Assembly: GCF_963855985.1 (NCBI RefSeq)
Contig: NC_087092.1
Span: forward strand, 12,586,001 to 12,650,000
DNA: 64,000 bases
Source: Ostrinia nubilalis
Taxonomy: Eukaryota > Arthropoda > Insecta > Lepidoptera > Crambidae
Direction of reading: 5' to 3'
Position 1 is the first letter of the stretch; the number at the start of each line of letters is the position of its first letter. Below the pieces are notes generated by a model that worked only from the letters and a program-made list of their open reading frames with translations, had not been told where the DNA came from and ran no database searches. Shown one piece after another: positions 61,801-64,000 of the stretch. Made by a program: the position numbers and the translations under genes.

Positions 61801-63487
61801 CGGGCAAAAGCTAGTTTTCAATATGTTTGTTTCCCCTTTTATTTGTTTCACTTCTTGAATTAATCTACTTACGACAGACAATACCGCTCCCTAGAAAAAG
61901 AAACTGTAGGAATAAAATACACATAAACAAAACTATAACACTAAGTAGTTAAGCAGTAGTACAACCTACCACTACAGCGCTGCTACCATCAGTTTGGGTT
62001 ACATAACGCTGGCTGTCACCACCAAACTAATTGCCGCGCTGTGCAGCTGAAGGGACATTAGTTCGTAACAGGCCGGCTGCAGCGTTGTATCAGCTGTGAT
62101 TAATTGTTTTAATCATGTAGGTACATAATTTGTCTAGTAAATAATGTAATAGACTACTTAGCAGCATAGATTTCAGGCTATGATAAACACTCTACAGCGT
62201 CACGCGATAAGAAACACGATCGTAGAATCAAAGCTACTATGAAATTAAAGAAGAGGAACCATTTATGGCACTTAGATAATTAAAAAGAAGAAGAAACAGA
62301 GATAAGTAATATTATATTATTTCATTTACTGCTAAATAATAACACAATTTACTCGGATCTCATGAAAAAATTACATCCGAGAATGAAAAATTAAACTTCT
62401 ACTTAAAAACTATAATTTTAGGTTTCAAATAAAGGCGTCGACCTAGATACTAGGTTTCACCATTAAATCGTATTGTTAGTGGAACGAACCCGCGACAAAA
62501 TCGTTCCTTTCTACCAGTAGTTGGCGCCAGTAATTAAAAGCAATACCGATCATTATGTGAACAGTTTCGCCGTCGTCGCATGCATTATGCACGGAGTGGT
62601 TTCCCGATGCGACGGTTTTAGCTTAACAGTTAAGTGCCTACTTATATCGCATAATACTGCCATAGTAGAGTGAATAATTGAAAGTCTGAAACGATCGATG
62701 CTTCACAGCGGTTATGAAACATTCATATGAATGTTCAATTAAAACGGTTTAGACAGCTGTTAGTGACAGCTTTTGCGGTACCTATCCTATCTTACTTTTA
62801 ATCTTAGATCTTTAATTAGTTGTCCCTAAAATCTCTACCTTATTGGATGTCCATCGAGCATTGGCATCGCTTAAATAATTTGCTTGCCATTTAGATGACC
62901 GTATAGTAGGACCATCTAGGTCATTTTCAGCATTTTTCTTTCGTGAAACATCGATTAATGTAGGTTGTAAGACGTTCTACTGCAACTAACTTATCATTTA
63001 TGTAGAAGTCTCGCTTACTCATCTCAGAATCTCAAAGTGAGTGAGAGAGGTGTATCAAAAGAGTTTATTGCTGATCAGGCGCTCGTACACGGCCGCCGCC
63101 TTGGCTGCGCGACACTGGCCACCAAGAAAAGAAAACTGCATTCTTTTTCTTGACAACCAATAAAATTACGATATTCTTTTGTTATTTTTATCTCGACTCG
63201 ACTCTTAATTTTTCACTTTAAGTTTTTCCAGATTTTTTCACGACGATTATATTATTGTAATGACTAATTAGGTATATTCACGTTTTTGCCCCATATACCT
63301 ACTCGTGCCAATCTATAGAAAACTTAAACTTTATTTCAACGAAACCCGTTCCAATTCCGAAAGTTTTAAATTATTATTTTTTCTTTGCAGATGGAAAGTT
63401 TGATAAAAGAAATGCAAGATCCAGAAACGGGTGTACCAGTACGAAGTCAAAAACTTTTTCTTAGTGTCATACCGTCTGCTTTTATGG
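49863..63487 (+). CDS. RSG7: R7-family regulator of G-protein signalling (RGS7/RSG7-like), N-terminal part; continues past the window
   Basis: Exon 49863-49910 encodes MELADVPRHRPLAFDK and ends at donor AAG|GTTAGT. Exon 63391-63487 follows acceptor TTTCTTTGCAG in the same phase and encodes a 32-residue stretch starting MESLIKEMQDPETGVP, including VRSQKLFLSVIPSAF, before donor ATGG|GTGAGT. The joined sequence matches the start of the DEP domain of RGS7 proteins (K-ME-I--MQD---G-P-R--K-FLS-IPS-F). R7 RGS proteins carry DEP, R7H, GGL and RGS domains, bind Gbeta5 and speed GTP hydrolysis on Galpha-i/o, mainly in neurons. Only about 48 residues are in the window; the GGL and RGS domains must lie downstream. 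The 13.5-kb intron between the two exons, plus the one upstream, is typical of a long neuronal gene. RGS6, RGS7 and RGS11-type paralogues are not separable from this piece. Confidence 0.8.
49911..52035. other. RGS7 intron, left part
   Basis: No coding exon is recognised. A weak direct duplication is visible: GGATTTTCTCGTAAATTTTTA near 51300 resembles GGATTTTCCCGTAAATGTTTG near 51840, each followed by a GC-balanced stretch. Between about 49945 and 50120 two copies of CCTGATGGAAGGTTATGATC / CCTGATGGAAAGTGATGATC occur, both followed by AGGCCGA. Confidence 0.45.
52070..52600 (+). pseudogene. IS630/mariner-type transposase N-terminal region, frameshifted
   Basis: Begins after a possible terminal repeat ACAAGGTGTCTCAAAAGAAA. 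One frame (about 52185-52335) gives MECFSRADRALCLRGFYKNG and ASVARRFRHSND, a helix-turn-helix-like start. After a frameshift near 52330 a second frame carries RDKPKLSIRKGASALNVHRS and SSLHRILHKDLKLNSYKIQL, the second helix-turn-helix and linker typical of these insect transposases. The catalytic part is absent. Stops and shifts make it a relic. Confidence 0.7.
52600..53700. other. RGS7 intron with a GC-balanced island
   Basis: AT-rich up to about 53080. From 53090 to 53490 base composition is balanced with many CpG (CGCGGG, GGCGCGAACG, GAGCGCGAGG) but no recognisable coding frame; it might be a conserved regulatory element or an old insertion. Confidence 0.4.
53704..54791. mobile_element. ~1.09-kb element with AGGGGTCATTCCA inverted ends
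   Basis: TTTAGGGGTCATTCCATGAA at the left is matched by CTAAGGGTCATTCCACAAAA read in reverse at the right. The interior repeats the unit CTAGGGA-TGACGA several times (near 54060, 54222 and 54598). No transposase and no clear target duplication are visible, so the borders are approximate. Confidence 0.55.
54792..57359. other. RGS7 intron, no recognised gene
   Basis: AT-rich. ACAGGGTGTAAAAG at about 55047 resembles one end of a CAGGGTG-type element, without a partner in view. Nothing else can be supported. Confidence 0.4.
57360..57500 (+). promoter_or_regulatory. GC-rich island with E-box and CRE-like sites inside the RGS7 intron
   Basis: A 100-bp block of GC-rich sequence (GGGCGGGAGGCGCGGGCCCG) lies in AT-rich intron and is bordered by CACGTG (in ATGTCACGTGAT) and TGACGTCA (in CCGTGACGTCACCG). 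It could be an internal promoter or enhancer. There is no coding frame and no other evidence. Confidence 0.35.
57766..58146 (+). other. Unassigned 126-codon open frame in the RGS7 intron
   Basis: The frame starts MIDLMIPGILTERCQHACCV and includes several Cys and His residues without a zinc-finger spacing I recognise. There is no splice context and no signal peptide. It is long for chance in AT-rich DNA, but the local composition is balanced, which makes open frames more likely. It could be a conserved non-coding element or an old gene fragment. Confidence 0.25.
58517..58663. repeat. Direct repeat unit 1 (GAGGGCCCTCGG / GCTCGAGTGCACGTTGACCT)
   Basis: Contains GTGCATCGGCT-like, TCGAGGGCCCTC, GCTCGAGTGCACGTTGACCT and AAGGACGCGAATGACGTCAT in order. 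The same series occurs at 59260-59385. On the minus strand both copies keep an open frame with a FASL-QRALE motif, which I do not recognise. Probably an old mobile-element end. Confidence 0.6.
59260..59385. repeat. Direct repeat unit 2, same orientation as 58517-58663
   Basis: Carries GGTGCATCGGCTCCC, TCGAGGGCCCTCTG, GGCTCGAGTGCACGTTGACT and AAGGACGCGAATGACCTCAT in the same order as unit 1, with small deletions and substitutions. Confidence 0.6.
59970..60054. repeat. Direct repeat pair member 1 (TGTGCCGAGTCACTGG)
   Basis: Starts AATTTGTGCCGAGTCACTGG and continues with caaatgacggcgcgc, a TATT-G-A-TTGACA stretch and ACA-TCGTACAATC. The second member is at 60484-60570. Family unknown. Confidence 0.55.
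60484..60570. repeat. Direct repeat pair member 2
   Basis: Starts GCATTTGTGCCGAGTCACTGG, with one base more than the shared core; continues CAAATAACAGCGCGC, GATATTAGTCCTTGACA and ACGCACAATC, parallel to 59970-60054. Confidence 0.55.
60588..60736. mobile_element. Short MITE with CGTATTCACAAAC ends
   Basis: CCGTATTCACAAACGATGCT at the left and GTTTGTGAATACG at the right are inverted over 13 bp, around a 120-bp AT/GC-mixed core. No clear target duplication was found. Confidence 0.55.
61387..61814 (+). mobile_element. Lep1-type Helitron split by a hAT insertion
   Basis: Begins TCCTACTAATATTATAAATG after an A and ends GAAGCCGCGGGCAAAAGCTAG before a T, as Helitrons do. It aligns with the copy at 43891-44245 except for the 233-bp insert at 61483-61715 plus its 8-bp duplication. 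The GCGGGTGAAGCCGC end can form the 3' hairpin. Confidence 0.85.
61483..61715. mobile_element. 233-bp hAT-type MITE inside the Helitron
   Basis: Starts CAGTCTTTCCCAAAGTGGGC and ends AAGTTTGGGAACCGATG, so the inverted ends share TCCCAAA. The exact 8-bp duplication CTTTACAG flanks it (61475-61482, 61716-61723). Removing the insert and one duplication restores the Helitron sequence CTTTACAGTATTATTG seen at 44000, which proves the boundaries. Confidence 0.92.
61815..63390. other. RGS7 intron immediately upstream of the second coding exon
   Basis: No gene or recognisable repeat. A balanced-composition stretch at about 62480-62640 has no coding frame. The intron ends with the pyrimidine-rich acceptor TTATTTTTTCTTTGCAG at 63390. 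Confidence 0.5.
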
Positions 63488-63720
63488 GTGAGTTTTAGTT
63501 TTATGTATGATATTTTAAAAGATTACAGTACAGAGTACATATATCCCGTAAAAGTGAGTGCTTCAGGACATTTTATACCATATTTTCTTGTAGTACATAC
63601 GGAAAAAGATGCTTATACATATATTTATTTGACATATACTTACTCAATTATAATATTAATATATTCAAATAAGTACAGTTTAATTGTCTGCGTTTCTGTT
63701 ATTAGACAATTATTTATTAC

Positions 63721-64000
63721 TAGCGGCCGCCCGCGACTTCGTGCGCGTGGATCTCGTTTTAACCCCCTTCATCTATCTTACGCGGTTCAGATTTTTTCAT
63801 ACAAATGTTTTTTCCCGCTAACTCCCGTTCCCGTGAGAATTTTCCAATATCCTGTTGTAACTAAGCTTTAAGTTTACTAAGGTACCTGCATGCCAAATTT
63901 CAAGAGTCTATCTTACGCGGTTTAGATTTTTTCATACAAATGTTTTTTCCCGCTAACTCCCGTTCCCGTGGGAATTTTGCAATATCCTGTTGCAACTAAG
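63721..64000 (+). repeat. Lepidopteran interspersed repeat with a 135-bp tandem period, running off the window
   Basis: Starts TAGCGGCCGCCCGCGACTTC and continues GTGCGCGTGGATCTCG. The block TCTATCTTACGCGG, AGATTTTTTCATACAAATG and CCCGCTAACTCCCGTTCCCG occurs at 63772 and again at 63907. I recognise it as a very common lepidopteran repeat of retroelement or Helitron origin; the family name is not certain. Confidence 0.6.

Overview
The window is nuclear DNA of an insect, almost certainly a moth or butterfly. Genes are split by GT-AG introns, intergenic DNA is AT-rich, and several repeat families are ones I know from Lepidoptera: Lep1-type Helitrons with TC...CTAG ends, an RTE-like retrotransposon 3' end with a (GAT)n tail, and CAGGGTG-ended fold-back elements. 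There are no operons, rRNA genes or CRISPR arrays. Three protein-coding genes are supported, all on the + strand.

(1) 7.7-21.9 kb: a complete IA-2/PTPRN-type receptor pseudophosphatase, a dense-core/secretory-vesicle membrane protein. Twenty-one coding exons join in one frame into about 1053 residues: signal peptide, Cys-containing N-terminal domain, acidic linker, membrane-proximal ectodomain, one membrane span and a PTP domain with the signature [10 protein letters not shown]. (2) 25.7-30.1 kb: a complete five-exon GLOD4-type glyoxalase-domain gene (285 aa). (3) About 36.9 kb to the right edge: the 5' part of an R7-family regulator of G-protein signalling (RGS7/RSG7-like), with a CpG-rich candidate first exon near 37 kb, a first coding exon at 49.86 kb and a second at 63.39 kb. 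The gene continues beyond the window. The three genes have no obvious joint pathway.

The rest is introns and intergenic DNA filled with mobile-element relics. Left flank: a TIR element at 1-1472 holding an RTE fragment, and a 1.68 kb fold-back element at 5616-7295. IA-2 intron 4 has grown roughly fivefold by insertions that can be ordered: a hAT element (9850-12443, duplication CGTCCACC) carrying a palindromic MITE that was itself hit by a second hAT-like element (10196-10648, TGTAAACA), a decayed hAT transposase end cut by a TA-flanked fold-back element (11046-12128), then a third hAT (12471-13195, ATTAATAC). A sister of the fold-back element (20014-21104) lies in the GC-AG intron that splits the phosphatase signature motif. 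Between GLOD4 and RGS7 lies a 3.24 kb hAT-ended composite (31883-35122, TTTCCAAG) holding a large inverted repeat and a mariner-type fold-back element with transposase remnants on both strands. The RGS7 intron holds Helitrons, one split by a hAT element (CTTTACAG), several MITEs and a broken IS630/mariner-type transposase.

No clearly new cellular system is visible. The strongest observations are the pseudophosphatase with its unusual intron and dead duplicated exon, and the nested transposons dated by target-site duplications. All calls are by eye; exon borders rest on frame continuity and splice dinucleotides.
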